From: Candidatus Gastranaerophilales bacterium
GTDB lineage: Bacteria; Cyanobacteriota; Vampirovibrionia; Gastranaerophilales; Gastranaerophilaceae
NCBI GenBank assembly: GCA_944326465.1
Contig: CALVEB010000001.1
Location: 1-64,000, forward strand
Direction: 5' to 3'
DNA length: 64,000 nt
Position numbers and translations under genes: made by a program. The notes under the pieces are model-generated. The model worked only from the letters and a program-made list of their open reading frames with translations, was not told the origin of the DNA and did not search any database. Of this stretch, positions 35,547-43,712 are shown piece after piece. Each line of letters begins with the position of its first letter. Within the stretch, counting starts at the first letter, position 1.

Positions 35547-36845
35547 ATGAGAGAATTTAAAAAAGCATTCACACTCGCCGAGGGCAGGCTAGCCTGCACC
35601 ACCACTCAGGCGCACGCAAAAGCGCAACGGTGCCAATACGTCATTACGAGCGAATGCGAAGCAATCCAGCCAATTGAAAAAGACGTTAATCGTCACAAAA
35701 GCACAGGCACTAATTCCTGTAACCACTTAATCACTCAATCACTTAGTCACTTAATCACTTCAAAAGCGGCCGCGTTTACGTTAGCGGAAGTCTTAATCAC
35801 CCTCGCGGTTATTGGAATAGTCGCGGCGCTTACCCTCCCGGGGCTCATCAAGAACCACAATGAAAAAGCATGGTCTACGGCAAAAGATTTGTGGGAAAAG
35901 AAATTAACTGAAACCGTTCGCCGCATGAACACCGACGGTGTCATGACAGGTCACGATACTACAGAAGATTTCATGAACACTTTCAAAAACTATATGAAAG
36001 TAATTAAGACTTGTGACAACACAGACATTAACAAATGTTATTCACCTAAAATCGTTACAACAGGTAAAGACGATGCACCGGAAGAAATCGAAACCGACGG
36101 CCTTACAAGTGCATCCAGCATGGGACTTAAAGAATGGCAGACTAATACAAATACTATGTCTTTTGTAGTAGCAGACGGAACAACAGTTATTATGGCATAC
36201 CAGCCGGAATGCCCTTACGCAGACCCTATAGAGGATAGAGGGAGTCAGCTATCTTGTCTGGGCTTTATGGTAGATGTAAACGGTAAGAAGGGCCCGAATA
36301 GAGTTGGTAAGGATATTCAATTATCTTCAGGCGTTGCATTCTCTACTTGCGATAACCAGCTTGGTGGCATGTGTTTCAGCACTCCTTTCCGTGCTACTAC
36401 ATATTTGGACACCTGTGATGGTACAAATGAATATGACGACAAGTTGACCAGCGAAAATGATTCTCATTATTGTGACACAAATTATTGGGCTGGAGCAAAA
36501 AAAGCATGCGCTGATAGAGGAATGAATCTGCCGACCAGAGAACAATATATAGAGTTAATAAAGGCTTTGTATGTAAATAACGATGGGACAGAAGCTACAG
36601 TTAATATTGTTAATGAAAATCACATTCGAGCCACTAATTTATCCCCAAAAAATGAAAACGAAATTGAACAACTCATAGGTAAGGCTTTCTGGTTTGACTT
36701 TGGGTATGCAGTGTATAATAGACTTCCTCCTTCTTCTGATTTACCAACTTATTATGGAGGCTCAATACGTTTTAGTAACAATAACGTTGAATCAGGTGGA
36801 GATCTGAGATATCAAGACTATTTATACGCAATGTGCATACAATAA
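35547..36845 (+). CDS. Prepilin-like protein with duplicated signal motif and repeat insert (prepilin 2)
   Basis: 432 residues. It begins MREFKKAFTLAE, then 63 hydrophilic residues (13-75) without methionine, then AFTLAEVLITLAVIGIV, a complete prepilin signal and helix. From residue 76 to about 285 it is nearly identical to prepilin 1. The C-terminal lectin-like part keeps NYWAGAKKACADRGMNLPTR but differs strongly afterwards and lacks the GC-rich variable-looking segment. AAGGAG precedes the ATG. If translated from here the leader would be about 75 residues, far longer than usual; whether prepilin peptidase processes it is unknown. Confidence 0.8.
   Translation: MREFKKAFTLAEGRLACTTTQAHAKAQRCQYVITSECEAIQPIEKDVNRHKSTGTNSCNHLITQSLSHLITSKAAAFTLAEVLITLAVIGIVAALTLPGLIKNHNEKAWSTAKDLWEKKLTETVRRMNTDGVMTGHDTTEDFMNTFKNYMKVIKTCDNTDINKCYSPKIVTTGKDDAPEEIETDGLTSASSMGLKEWQTNTNTMSFVVADGTTVIMAYQPECPYADPIEDRGSQLSCLGFMVDVNGKKGPNRVGKDIQLSSGVAFSTCDNQLGGMCFSTPFRATTYLDTCDGTNEYDDKLTSENDSHYCDTNYWAGAKKACADRGMNLPTREQYIELIKALYVNNDGTEATVNIVNENHIRATNLSPKNENEIEQLIGKAFWFDFGYAVYNRLPPSSDLPTYYGGSIRFSNNNVESGGDLRYQDYLYAMCIQ
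35583..35771 (+). repeat. In-frame 189-base insert of genomic repeats
   Basis: It starts with the palindrome GCAGGCTAGCCTGC (35584-35597), contains a CGTCATTACGAGCGAATGCG-type sequence (35639-35669, ending GAAGCAATCCAG) known as a dispersed repeat in many genomes, and ends with four GTGATTAA-type octamers in reverse orientation (about 35719-35754). 189 bases equal 63 codons, so the frame is kept. Confidence 0.75.
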
Positions 36846-36848
36846 ACA

Positions 36849-36882
36849 GTTAATGTAGGTCGGCTTTACTAAGCCGACTTAA
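36849..36882 (+). repeat. REP palindrome copy 1
   Basis: GTTAATGTAGGTCGGCTTTA... with stem GTCGGCTT-TACT-AAGCCGAC. Lies behind prepilin 2. A GTGATTAA octamer and GGAATTTCAAAA follow at 36893-36912, as behind prepilin 1. Confidence 0.9.
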
Positions 36883-36960
36883 TTTTTATTAAGTGATTAA
36901 GGGAATTTCAAAAAAGAGGCTGTCTAGTACCGAATGCGTCTAACTCTACCCTATTTCGTC

Positions 36961-37009
36961 ATACCGCAGCGGTTTTGTTACGATTCACTGGTGCCGACGC
37001 TTGCGGTAT
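36961..37009. repeat. Imperfect inverted repeat
   Basis: ATACCGC at 36961-36967 and GCGGTAT at 37003-37009 border a GC-richer segment of about 35 bases, preceded by TTCGTC. It looks like a remnant of another dispersed palindromic repeat and encodes nothing. Confidence 0.5.
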
Positions 37010-37040
37010 CTCTGTTGGCAACTCTATGGATTCACAAGGA

Positions 37041-37068
37041 TTGTATTTTTCAAAAATTCTGTTATAAT
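37041..37068 (+). promoter_or_regulatory. Promoter of the toxin-antitoxin pair
   Basis: TTGTAT (37041-37046), 16 bases, TATAAT (37063-37068), with GGAG ahead of the antitoxin ATG. Confidence 0.65.
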
Positions 37069-37094
37069 ACTATTACAAGGTCATTATAAATGGA

Positions 37095-37346
37095 GTGAAT
37101 ATGGATATTTCATTGCCGCATAATATGGAAAATATTTTAAAAGCTAAGGTCGCGGAAGGTATATTTAGTACAATGGATGAAGCGGTCACTTTCGCTATTC
37201 AGTTTGCTTTTGTTGAACACAATATTTCTCCGGAGCGTATTAGTCAGTTAAACACCGAGATTGAAAAAGGCTGGCAAGAAATGGACGCCGGCAAAGGCAG
37301 AAATAGCAAAGAAGTATTCAATGATTTAAGAAAAAGATATGCCTGA
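37095..37346 (+). CDS. parD: ParD-family antitoxin
   Basis: 83 residues. The ribbon-helix-helix N-terminus MDISLPHNMENILKAKVAEG and the following STMDEAVTFAIQF are typical of ParD; the C-terminal part with ISQLNTEIEKGWQEMDAGKG binds the toxin. GGAGTG precedes the ATG. Its stop overlaps the toxin start by 8 bases, so the two are co-translated. The complex probably represses its own promoter. Confidence 0.88.
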   Translation: MNMDISLPHNMENILKAKVAEGIFSTMDEAVTFAIQFAFVEHNISPERISQLNTEIEKGWQEMDAGKGRNSKEVFNDLRKRYA

Positions 37347-37632
37347 ACACAAAATAATTGTTACACCATCAGCAGAAGAGGATATGCAAAATATTTTTGA
37401 CTTCATAGCTAAAGATAATATTTCTAAAGCTATAGAAATGATTGATATCTTTGAAAAGAAATTTGATGCACTGGCAATGTTTCCTAAAAGCGGTTTTATC
37501 AAATCAAAACTCACAATTCACGAGGTTAGATGCGCTGTTGTTGCGGAACATTATCAGATTATTTATTCATTGAAAAATAATGTTTTATATATCTTGAGAG
37601 TTCTTACAGGCTATCAAGATATCATTTTCTAA
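37339..37632 (+). CDS. parE: ParE/RelE-family toxin
   Basis: 97 residues of the RelE/ParE fold: IIVTPSAEEDMQNIFDFIAK, ALAMFPKSGFIK, then VRCAVVAEHYQIIYSLKNNV and YILRVLTGYQD. ParE toxins attack gyrase and RelE cleaves mRNA; pairing with a ParD-type antitoxin favours ParE. The pair lies between REP copies 1 and 2. Confidence 0.88.
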   Translation: MPEHKIIVTPSAEEDMQNIFDFIAKDNISKAIEMIDIFEKKFDALAMFPKSGFIKSKLTIHEVRCAVVAEHYQIIYSLKNNVLYILRVLTGYQDIIF

Positions 37633-37640
37633 GTGATTAA

Positions 37641-37674
37641 GTTAATGTAGGTCGGCTTTACTAAGCCGACTTAA
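37641..37674 (+). repeat. REP palindrome copy 2
   Basis: The same 34-base sequence as at 36849-36882, preceded by AAGTGATTAA. It separates the toxin gene from the transposase gene. Confidence 0.9.
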
Positions 37675-37699
37675 ACTTTATTTATAATATAATTTAAAT

Positions 37700-38203
37700 A
37701 TGAACTACAAAAGAATGTTTATACCAAATGGAATTGTTTTTCTTACTATAGTTACACATAACAGAAATAAAATTTTGATAGATAATATTGAAATTTTACA
37801 GCAATCCCTAATTAATACATTAAGGCTGTATCGATATAAAATTATAGCTTATGTTATACAACCTGACCACATTCATTGTTTGATTCAACCTAAATGTATT
37901 TTAGATTATCCAAATATTGTGAAATCTTTTAAATATTCTTTTACAAAAAATGTCGGCTTAGTAAAGCCGACCTACAATAAAATATGGCAAAACAGATATT
38001 GGGAACACACGATTAAAGATGAAGAAGATTTACATAAACATCTAAACTATATTCATTACAATCCAGTCAAACATGGCTATACTAATAATGTTGCTTCATG
38101 GCAATACTCGACTTTTAATAAATTTGTCAAAAAAGGATTTTACGAACCTGATTGGGGTACATCAAAAGATATTAGCAATATCAAAGATATGGATTTTGAA
38201 TAG
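37700..38203 (+). CDS. REP-associated tyrosine transposase (RAYT, Y1 family)
   Basis: 167 residues, the usual length. The HUH motif is PDHIHCLIQP; NRYWEHTIKDEEDLHKHLNY and IHYNPVKHGY are conserved Y1-transposase motifs containing the candidate tyrosines. RAYTs process single-stranded REP hairpins. Uniquely, a REP sequence in reverse orientation (37952-37976) lies inside the reading frame, coding VGLVKPTYN just before the conserved KIWQNRYWE. REP copies also flank the gene. No strong Shine-Dalgarno sequence is seen. Confidence 0.92.
   Translation: MNYKRMFIPNGIVFLTIVTHNRNKILIDNIEILQQSLINTLRLYRYKIIAYVIQPDHIHCLIQPKCILDYPNIVKSFKYSFTKNVGLVKPTYNKIWQNRYWEHTIKDEEDLHKHLNYIHYNPVKHGYTNNVASWQYSTFNKFVKKGFYEPDWGTSKDISNIKDMDFE
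37952..37976 (-). repeat. REP palindrome inside the transposase coding sequence
   Basis: GTCGGCTTAGTAAAGCCGAC followed by CTACA is the exact reverse complement of the core of the flanking REP copies. It is read in frame as part of the transposase. Confidence 0.9.
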
Positions 38204-38218
38204 AATTGTAAATAAATT

Positions 38219-38240
38219 TGTCGGGTTTATTTGCCGACTT
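38219..38240 (+). repeat. Degenerate REP copy
   Basis: GTCGGGTTTATTTGCCGACT keeps the ends of the REP stem but has changed inner bases, 16 bases after the transposase stop. Confidence 0.5.
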
Positions 38241-38255
38241 ATTCCCCTAAGCTCT

Positions 38256-38289
38256 GTTAATGTAGGTCGGCTTTACTAAGCCGACTTAA
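38256..38289 (+). repeat. REP palindrome copy 3
   Basis: The 34-base sequence of copies 1 and 2 in the same orientation, ending the cassette before the alpha-mannosidase gene. Confidence 0.9.
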
Positions 38290-38368
38290 TTTTTACCGGT
38301 TTTGCTCTGCCGGCGTTATTATGCTAAAATATTTTCAAAAGCTACATCAAAATCATAAGGGAGTTTCC

Positions 38369-40399
38369 ATGAAAAAGAAAGTTATCGCATATCTGCATAC
38401 GCACTGGGACAGAGAATGGTACAGAGAATTTGAAATTTTTCAGCTTAGACTTGTGCGAGTTTTTGATAGTGTACTTGACCTTCTTGAACAAAACAAAATC
38501 CCTTGTTTTTATTTTGACGGACAGGTGGGGGCGCTGCTTGATTATCTTGAATTTAGACAGGAAAAAGAATCACTCATACGCCGGTTATGCGCAGAAAAAA
38601 AACTTTTTATAGGCCCGTGTTACTGCCTGCTGGATGAATATCTGACTGATAGAAAAGCTTTTGAAAAGACCCTTGAATACGGTCTTAAAATTGCACGGGA
38701 TTTCGGGTGTAATGATTTTATCGGATATCTGGCTGATACTTTCGGGCACAGTAAAAATATTCCTGCAATTTTTAAAGAATACGGGATAGATAAATGTATG
38801 GTCTGGCGCGGATGCGGCGACATCCCGTCTGAATTTAAATTCAACGGCATAAATACAGTTAATCTTATCCGCGGCTATTTTATGGATATTTTTTCTGCCC
38901 CTATGTCAATTGATGAAAAAGCCCTCTGGATGAAAGGTAATCTGGATAAAATCGCGGCTCAATCTTCTGATACGCTTTTGCTCCCGATAGGGGCTGATCA
39001 TCTCGGGGTAGAACCGGATATTACAGAGCAAATAAATGCCGTAAATGAGCGACTTAATGATTATGAAATAGTCTTAGGCTCTCCGTTTGATTATTTTGAG
39101 GCTGTAAAAGATAATTTTGATAAATTCATCTGGAATGATGAACTTCGCGACAATTCCAAAACTTTTATTCTCTCCGGATGTTATTCGGCGAGAACTAAAT
39201 TAAAACAAATGAATGTAAAATGCTCCTATAAACTTGCGCTTGCGGATAAATACCAAAAACACTACGGCCCCAAATACGATAACGTAATTGAATACGCTTA
39301 CAAATTACTTTTAAAAAATCTTGCACATGACGGGATTTGCGGGTGTTCCACAGATGCCGTACATAGAGAAAATATGATTAGATATGAAAAAATTCTGCAA
39401 ATTGCAGAAACCGTTATTAAAGAATTAAAACTCCAACATCCTGAATGCGTTAATTTTAGTGATTACACAGGCGTTGTTGAATTTGAGAGTCAGAATATAG
39501 AACAGGATGCGCAAATCATCGGCGAAAAATACGGATTTGAAGATGCCATTCTTTATGCCACTCAGAAAATCCCTGTTACTGAGGATTATAAAAAGATTTA
39601 TAAACAAATCAAAGAAATTGTGCCATCTTCTGCTGACATACTCGAAATAACCGAAAAATCGATTAAAAATTCGCATATTTCTCTGACTGTAGATAATAAC
39701 ACAATCACGGTTTTAAAAGATGATAAAAATTGTACACTGGAATTTGAGCGCTGGATTGATGATGGTGACACATATAATTTTGGAGCCATTGAAAACGATA
39801 TTCCGCAAAAAGCAAATATTATCGGAACAGAGATAATTTATAACGGCAATATACGTGTGGGACTCAAGATTAAAACAACTTTCTTTGATATAATTGCTTA
39901 TCTGAATAAAAATTCCGAACTTATAAATTTCAGAATAAATTGGAATAATACCTTGAAAAACCGGCTCTGGCAGGCTAAATTTAATCTGCCCGCTCCTGTT
40001 GAAGAAACATATTCTGAGGATATGAATACAATTATAAGACGTGAATTTAATCCTGATTATGATATGAGAAAACACCTTCCGAAAACACGCGGGATTGAAG
40101 TTAAAACGAATTTTGCCCCGATGCAGCGTTTTGTCGGAACACAAGGATTGGGAATTATAACAAAAGGGTTAACAGAATATGAAGCCGTTAAAAATTCTCT
40201 AAAAATAACACTGCTAAGAAGTACAGGCGTTATATCAAATCCGAAAAACCCTTCACGTTCAACTCCTGCCGGCCCGCCGCTTGAAGTTCCTGAAGCACAG
40301 CAGTTGGGCGAAAATACTGCTGAATTTTCTATAGGATTTTTTGCCCCTCAAGATCATAAAAAATATATTGACGAAGTTTTTCCTATGATTGTCGTGTAA
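38369..40399 (+). CDS. Glycoside hydrolase family 38 alpha-mannosidase
   Basis: 676 residues. THWDREWYREFE near the N-terminus holds the zinc-ligand His and Asp; GYLADTFGHSKNIPAIFKEYG contains the nucleophile aspartate in DTFGHS, and GADHLGVEP follows. The C-terminal half is the beta-sandwich region (TRGIEVKTNFAPMQR). Cleaves alpha-mannosides, probably of host or self glycans. The ATG at 38369 is chosen because GGGAG is 6 bases ahead; an in-frame start at 38321 lacks one. No signal peptide: cytoplasmic. Confidence 0.9.
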   Translation: MKKKVIAYLHTHWDREWYREFEIFQLRLVRVFDSVLDLLEQNKIPCFYFDGQVGALLDYLEFRQEKESLIRRLCAEKKLFIGPCYCLLDEYLTDRKAFEKTLEYGLKIARDFGCNDFIGYLADTFGHSKNIPAIFKEYGIDKCMVWRGCGDIPSEFKFNGINTVNLIRGYFMDIFSAPMSIDEKALWMKGNLDKIAAQSSDTLLLPIGADHLGVEPDITEQINAVNERLNDYEIVLGSPFDYFEAVKDNFDKFIWNDELRDNSKTFILSGCYSARTKLKQMNVKCSYKLALADKYQKHYGPKYDNVIEYAYKLLLKNLAHDGICGCSTDAVHRENMIRYEKILQIAETVIKELKLQHPECVNFSDYTGVVEFESQNIEQDAQIIGEKYGFEDAILYATQKIPVTEDYKKIYKQIKEIVPSSADILEITEKSIKNSHISLTVDNNTITVLKDDKNCTLEFERWIDDGDTYNFGAIENDIPQKANIIGTEIIYNGNIRVGLKIKTTFFDIIAYLNKNSELINFRINWNNTLKNRLWQAKFNLPAPVEETYSEDMNTIIRREFNPDYDMRKHLPKTRGIEVKTNFAPMQRFVGTQGLGIITKGLTEYEAVKNSLKITLLRSTGVISNPKNPSRSTPAGPPLEVPEAQQLGENTAEFSIGFFAPQDHKKYIDEVFPMIVV

Positions 40400-40470
40400 C
40401 ACGAATACCGCAATTGCTACAAAATGTATCTTAACATTTTTTACATTACGACAGTCATGTTTTTCTGTAC

Positions 40471-40476
40471 TATAAT
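40471..40476 (+). promoter_or_regulatory. -10 box of the murC operon
   Basis: TATAAT in ACTATAATAGA, 38 bases before the TTG start. No good -35 at 17 bases. Confidence 0.45.
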
Positions 40477-40514
40477 AGATTAAGTAGACAGTAGATAGTT
40501 TAGGGATAAATGTT

Positions 40515-41897
40515 TTGAATAAGAAGAAATATCATTTTATAGCAATAGGCGGAGTCGGAATGAGCGGATTGGCAAAATATCTGCTTGAAAATGGCTGTGA
40601 AGTTTCAGGTTCTGACATCTGCGACAGTAAATATGTTGATAAATTAAGAAAATTAGGTGCAACGGTACATATCGGGCATGATGCAGATAATGTTCCGGCT
40701 GACGCAATTGTTGTTGCAAGCACGGCAATCAGAGATACAAATCCTGAAATAATCAGAGCAAAAGAACTGGGATTAAAAATCTATCACCGTTCTGATGTTC
40801 TGGCTGAGATTTCACGCTGGGGTAAATTCTTCCTCGGATATTCCGGAACTCACGGAAAAACAACAACAAGCGGACTTTGTTCTTATGTACTTGAAAAATC
40901 AGGACTTAAACCTTCATTTGTTGTTGGCGGTATAATACCGGAACTTGGAATTAATGCTCAATCTACAGACGGTAAATATTTTGTTGCTGAACTTGATGAA
41001 AGCGACGGCACAATAGTTAAATATTCGCCGAATATTTGTGTTGTAAATAATCTTGAGGCTGATCACCTTGATTTTTATAAAGACGGCTTAAATTCTATCT
41101 TGAGTACGTTTGAAAAATTTATATCTAATATGAAAGATGATGCAGTACTTCTGGTGAATAACGACTGCAAAGCATCAGCATCTTTAAATAGCCATAAATC
41201 ATTAACTTTTGCACTGGACAGCGATGCAGATTATACGGCAAAAAATATTGTCTTTTCACCTGATCATACGACTTTTGATATTTATTATAAAGGTGAATTT
41301 TTAACTGATTTGAAAATAATTTTGCGCGGCAGACATAATGTCTATAATGCTTTGTCAGTATTAGCTAGCCTTCATCAGGCAGGTGTTGATATAGAAAAAG
41401 TTAAAGAACATTTTGCAACATTTGCCGGCATGGGCAGACGCTTCCAAAAAGTCGGAGAATTTAACGGTATTACGCTGTATGATGATTATGCACACCACCC
41501 GACAGAGATTAAGGCAACTTTATCATCGACTGCCGGCATGGAAGGGAAACACATAATCGCAGTATTTCAGCCACACAGATATACAAGATTAAAAAATCTC
41601 TGGAACGAGTTTCTCAATGCGTTTAATGGTGTTGACAAAGTCGTTATAACAGATGTCTATGCAGCTTCAGAAGATGCAATAGATGGAATTAATTCTAAAC
41701 GTTTTGCAGAAGAACTGGACGCAAAACTTAACATTCCATGTGAATATATCTCAGGCAATATGCAGGAAGTAGCTAAAAAATTACTGCCTGAATTAAAATC
41801 TGATGATGTTGTGATAGGGCTTGGCGCAGGCACAATTACCAATCTTAGCAAAGAATTGCTAAAGTTAAACGACGAGGTTATGAACGTTGTTAGTTGA
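40515..41897 (+). CDS. murC: UDP-N-acetylmuramate--L-alanine ligase
   Basis: 460 residues. Adds L-Ala to UDP-MurNAc in the cytoplasm. HFIAIGGVGMSGLAKYLLEN is the UDP-binding motif, GYSGTHGKTTTSGL the ATP P-loop, and DDYAHHPTEIKATL and FQPHRYTRLKNL are MurC signatures. Starts with TTG behind AGGGA; no usable ATG in frame nearby. First gene of murC-murB-ddl-ftsQ-nadE. Confidence 0.97.
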   Translation: MNKKKYHFIAIGGVGMSGLAKYLLENGCEVSGSDICDSKYVDKLRKLGATVHIGHDADNVPADAIVVASTAIRDTNPEIIRAKELGLKIYHRSDVLAEISRWGKFFLGYSGTHGKTTTSGLCSYVLEKSGLKPSFVVGGIIPELGINAQSTDGKYFVAELDESDGTIVKYSPNICVVNNLEADHLDFYKDGLNSILSTFEKFISNMKDDAVLLVNNDCKASASLNSHKSLTFALDSDADYTAKNIVFSPDHTTFDIYYKGEFLTDLKIILRGRHNVYNALSVLASLHQAGVDIEKVKEHFATFAGMGRRFQKVGEFNGITLYDDYAHHPTEIKATLSSTAGMEGKHIIAVFQPHRYTRLKNLWNEFLNAFNGVDKVVITDVYAASEDAIDGINSKRFAEELDAKLNIPCEYISGNMQEVAKKLLPELKSDDVVIGLGAGTITNLSKELLKLNDEVMNVVS

Positions 41898-42798
41898 AAA
41901 TGATTATGAAGTTAAAAAACTCACATCCTTCAAGGTCGGCGGAAAAATAAAAAAAGTAATTTTTCCCGAAAATCTTGAGAAATTTACCTCATGCCTGCAA
42001 CAATATCCAGAAGCTTTTGTTTGCGGCAATATGACAAATACTCTCGTATCCACAGACGGGTATGACGGAGTTTTGATTTTAACAACAAAGATGACAGGTT
42101 ATTCTGTTGAAGGTACAAAAGTTACGGCTGAATGCGGTCTCAAAGGCCCTAAATTATCTCAAGGTACGGCAGAAAAAGGATTGAGCGGACTGGAATTTAT
42201 GGTGGCCTTTCCGGGGACTGTCGGCGGCGAAGTTTTTATGAATGCAGGCGCTCACGGGCAAATGATTAAGGATACGTTTATAAGCGGTAAATTTTTTGAC
42301 AGAGAACAAAATAAAATTATAACGCTCAAAAAAGAAGAAATGGATTTTTCTTACAGGACTTCAATCTGCCAAAAACGTAATTTGATAGTTCTAAATGCCG
42401 AATTTGAACTCAATGACAAACCTGTAGAAGAAATTAAGGCACTGATGCAGGAAAATCTGGATTTTCGTCATACACATCAGCCTTCTTTAGCATTACCAAA
42501 CTGCGGCAGTGTATTCAGAAATCCGGAAGGTAATTCTGCCGGACGCTTGCTGGAAGAGGCGTGCGCTAAAACTTTTAAAATCGGCGGTGCAAGGGTATGG
42601 GAAAATCACGCAAATTTTATAATAAATGACGGCACGGCAACTTCAACTGATATTTTAGAGCTTATGCTGAAAATGCAACAGGCTGTTAAAGAAAACTCAG
42701 GAATTTCTCTCATGCCGGAAGTCAGATACCTTGGAAACAAAAATAAGAAAGAGGAAGATATATGCAAAATATTGTATCAAAATTTAGTAAAGATGTAA
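41887..42798 (+). CDS. murB: UDP-N-acetylenolpyruvoylglucosamine reductase
   Basis: 303 residues, FAD enzyme. TSFKVGGKIKKVIFPEN, FPGTVGGEVFMNAGAHG and YRTSICQ are FAD/substrate motifs; NCGSVFRNPEGNSAGRLLE has the catalytic Ser, and MPEVRYLG the catalytic Glu. TTG start behind GAGG, overlapping murC by 11 bases. Confidence 0.95.
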   Translation: MLVENDYEVKKLTSFKVGGKIKKVIFPENLEKFTSCLQQYPEAFVCGNMTNTLVSTDGYDGVLILTTKMTGYSVEGTKVTAECGLKGPKLSQGTAEKGLSGLEFMVAFPGTVGGEVFMNAGAHGQMIKDTFISGKFFDREQNKIITLKKEEMDFSYRTSICQKRNLIVLNAEFELNDKPVEEIKALMQENLDFRHTHQPSLALPNCGSVFRNPEGNSAGRLLEEACAKTFKIGGARVWENHANFIINDGTATSTDILELMLKMQQAVKENSGISLMPEVRYLGNKNKKEEDICKILYQNLVKM

Positions 42799-43712
42799 AA
42801 ATAGCAGTTCTAAACGGCGGTATGTCATCAGAAGCTGAAATTTCAAGAAGATCAGGCAAAGGCTGTTACGAAGCACTTAAAAGGCTGGGTTTTACGAACG
42901 TAGATCTGGTTGAAGTCGATGAAAATATAACAGAAAAACTTAAAGCAGGGAAATATGAGCTTGCATACAATGCGCTACACGGCAAATATGGTGAAGACGG
43001 TTGTATTCAGGGGATACTTGAAATATTAAAAATCCCTTATACAGGCTGCGGAGTTATGGCAAGTGCTGTTTGTATGAACAAAGAATACACAAAACGCATA
43101 CTATCTTCTTGCAAAGATATTCCGCTTATCAAATCTGTTTTTGTCCGCAAAGGCGATGATGTAATGGACTTAACAAAAGATTTACAATACCCGCTTATTA
43201 CAAAACCGGTTTGCGAAGGCTCAAGTTTTGGGATGACAAAAGTTAATTCAAGAGATGAGTTGCTTGCAGCATATAATGAAGCCGCTAAATTCAACAATGA
43301 TGTTCTTATAGAAGAATATCTTGTGGGCGTGGGCTGTACTGTAGGTGTTCTTGAATGTAACGGAGAACCTTTTGCAACTGAAATTCTTGAACTCAGACCG
43401 AAAAACGAATGGTATGATTATGAGGCTAAGTATACAAAAGGAATGACTGAATTTATTCTGCCGGCAGAATTGAGTGAGGAAATGACCAGACGCGTAAAAG
43501 CTCTTGCGGTTAAAGCCGCAGAAATTTCCGGATGCAGCGGTGTATGCCGTGTAGATTTTCTGATAGTTAACGATATACCTTATGTATTAGAGATAAACAC
43601 TTCCCCTGGCATGACAGAAACAAGTGATCTTCCGGCTCAATCTGCAGCAATGGGCATTGATTATGATAATCTGGTATTACTTATTTTAAATAGTGCAGGA
43701 CTGAATAAATAA
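42762..43712 (+). CDS. ddl: D-alanine--D-alanine ligase
   Basis: 316 residues, ATP-grasp fold. VLNGGMSSEAEISRRSGKGC, HGKYGEDGCIQGILEILKIP, KPVCEGSSFGMTKV and VLEINTSPGMTETSDLP are the Ddl motifs. AGGAAG lies ahead of the ATG. Overlaps murB by 37 bases and touches ftsQ at its stop. Confidence 0.96.
   Translation: MQNIVSKFSKDVKIAVLNGGMSSEAEISRRSGKGCYEALKRLGFTNVDLVEVDENITEKLKAGKYELAYNALHGKYGEDGCIQGILEILKIPYTGCGVMASAVCMNKEYTKRILSSCKDIPLIKSVFVRKGDDVMDLTKDLQYPLITKPVCEGSSFGMTKVNSRDELLAAYNEAAKFNNDVLIEEYLVGVGCTVGVLECNGEPFATEILELRPKNEWYDYEAKYTKGMTEFILPAELSEEMTRRVKALAVKAAEISGCSGVCRVDFLIVNDIPYVLEINTSPGMTETSDLPAQSAAMGIDYDNLVLLILNSAGLNK

Noticed and set aside
36846-37094. Additional small gene between prepilin 2 and parD
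   Set aside because: Only a REP copy, octamer remnant and imperfect inverted repeat are present; no open frame with a start signal.
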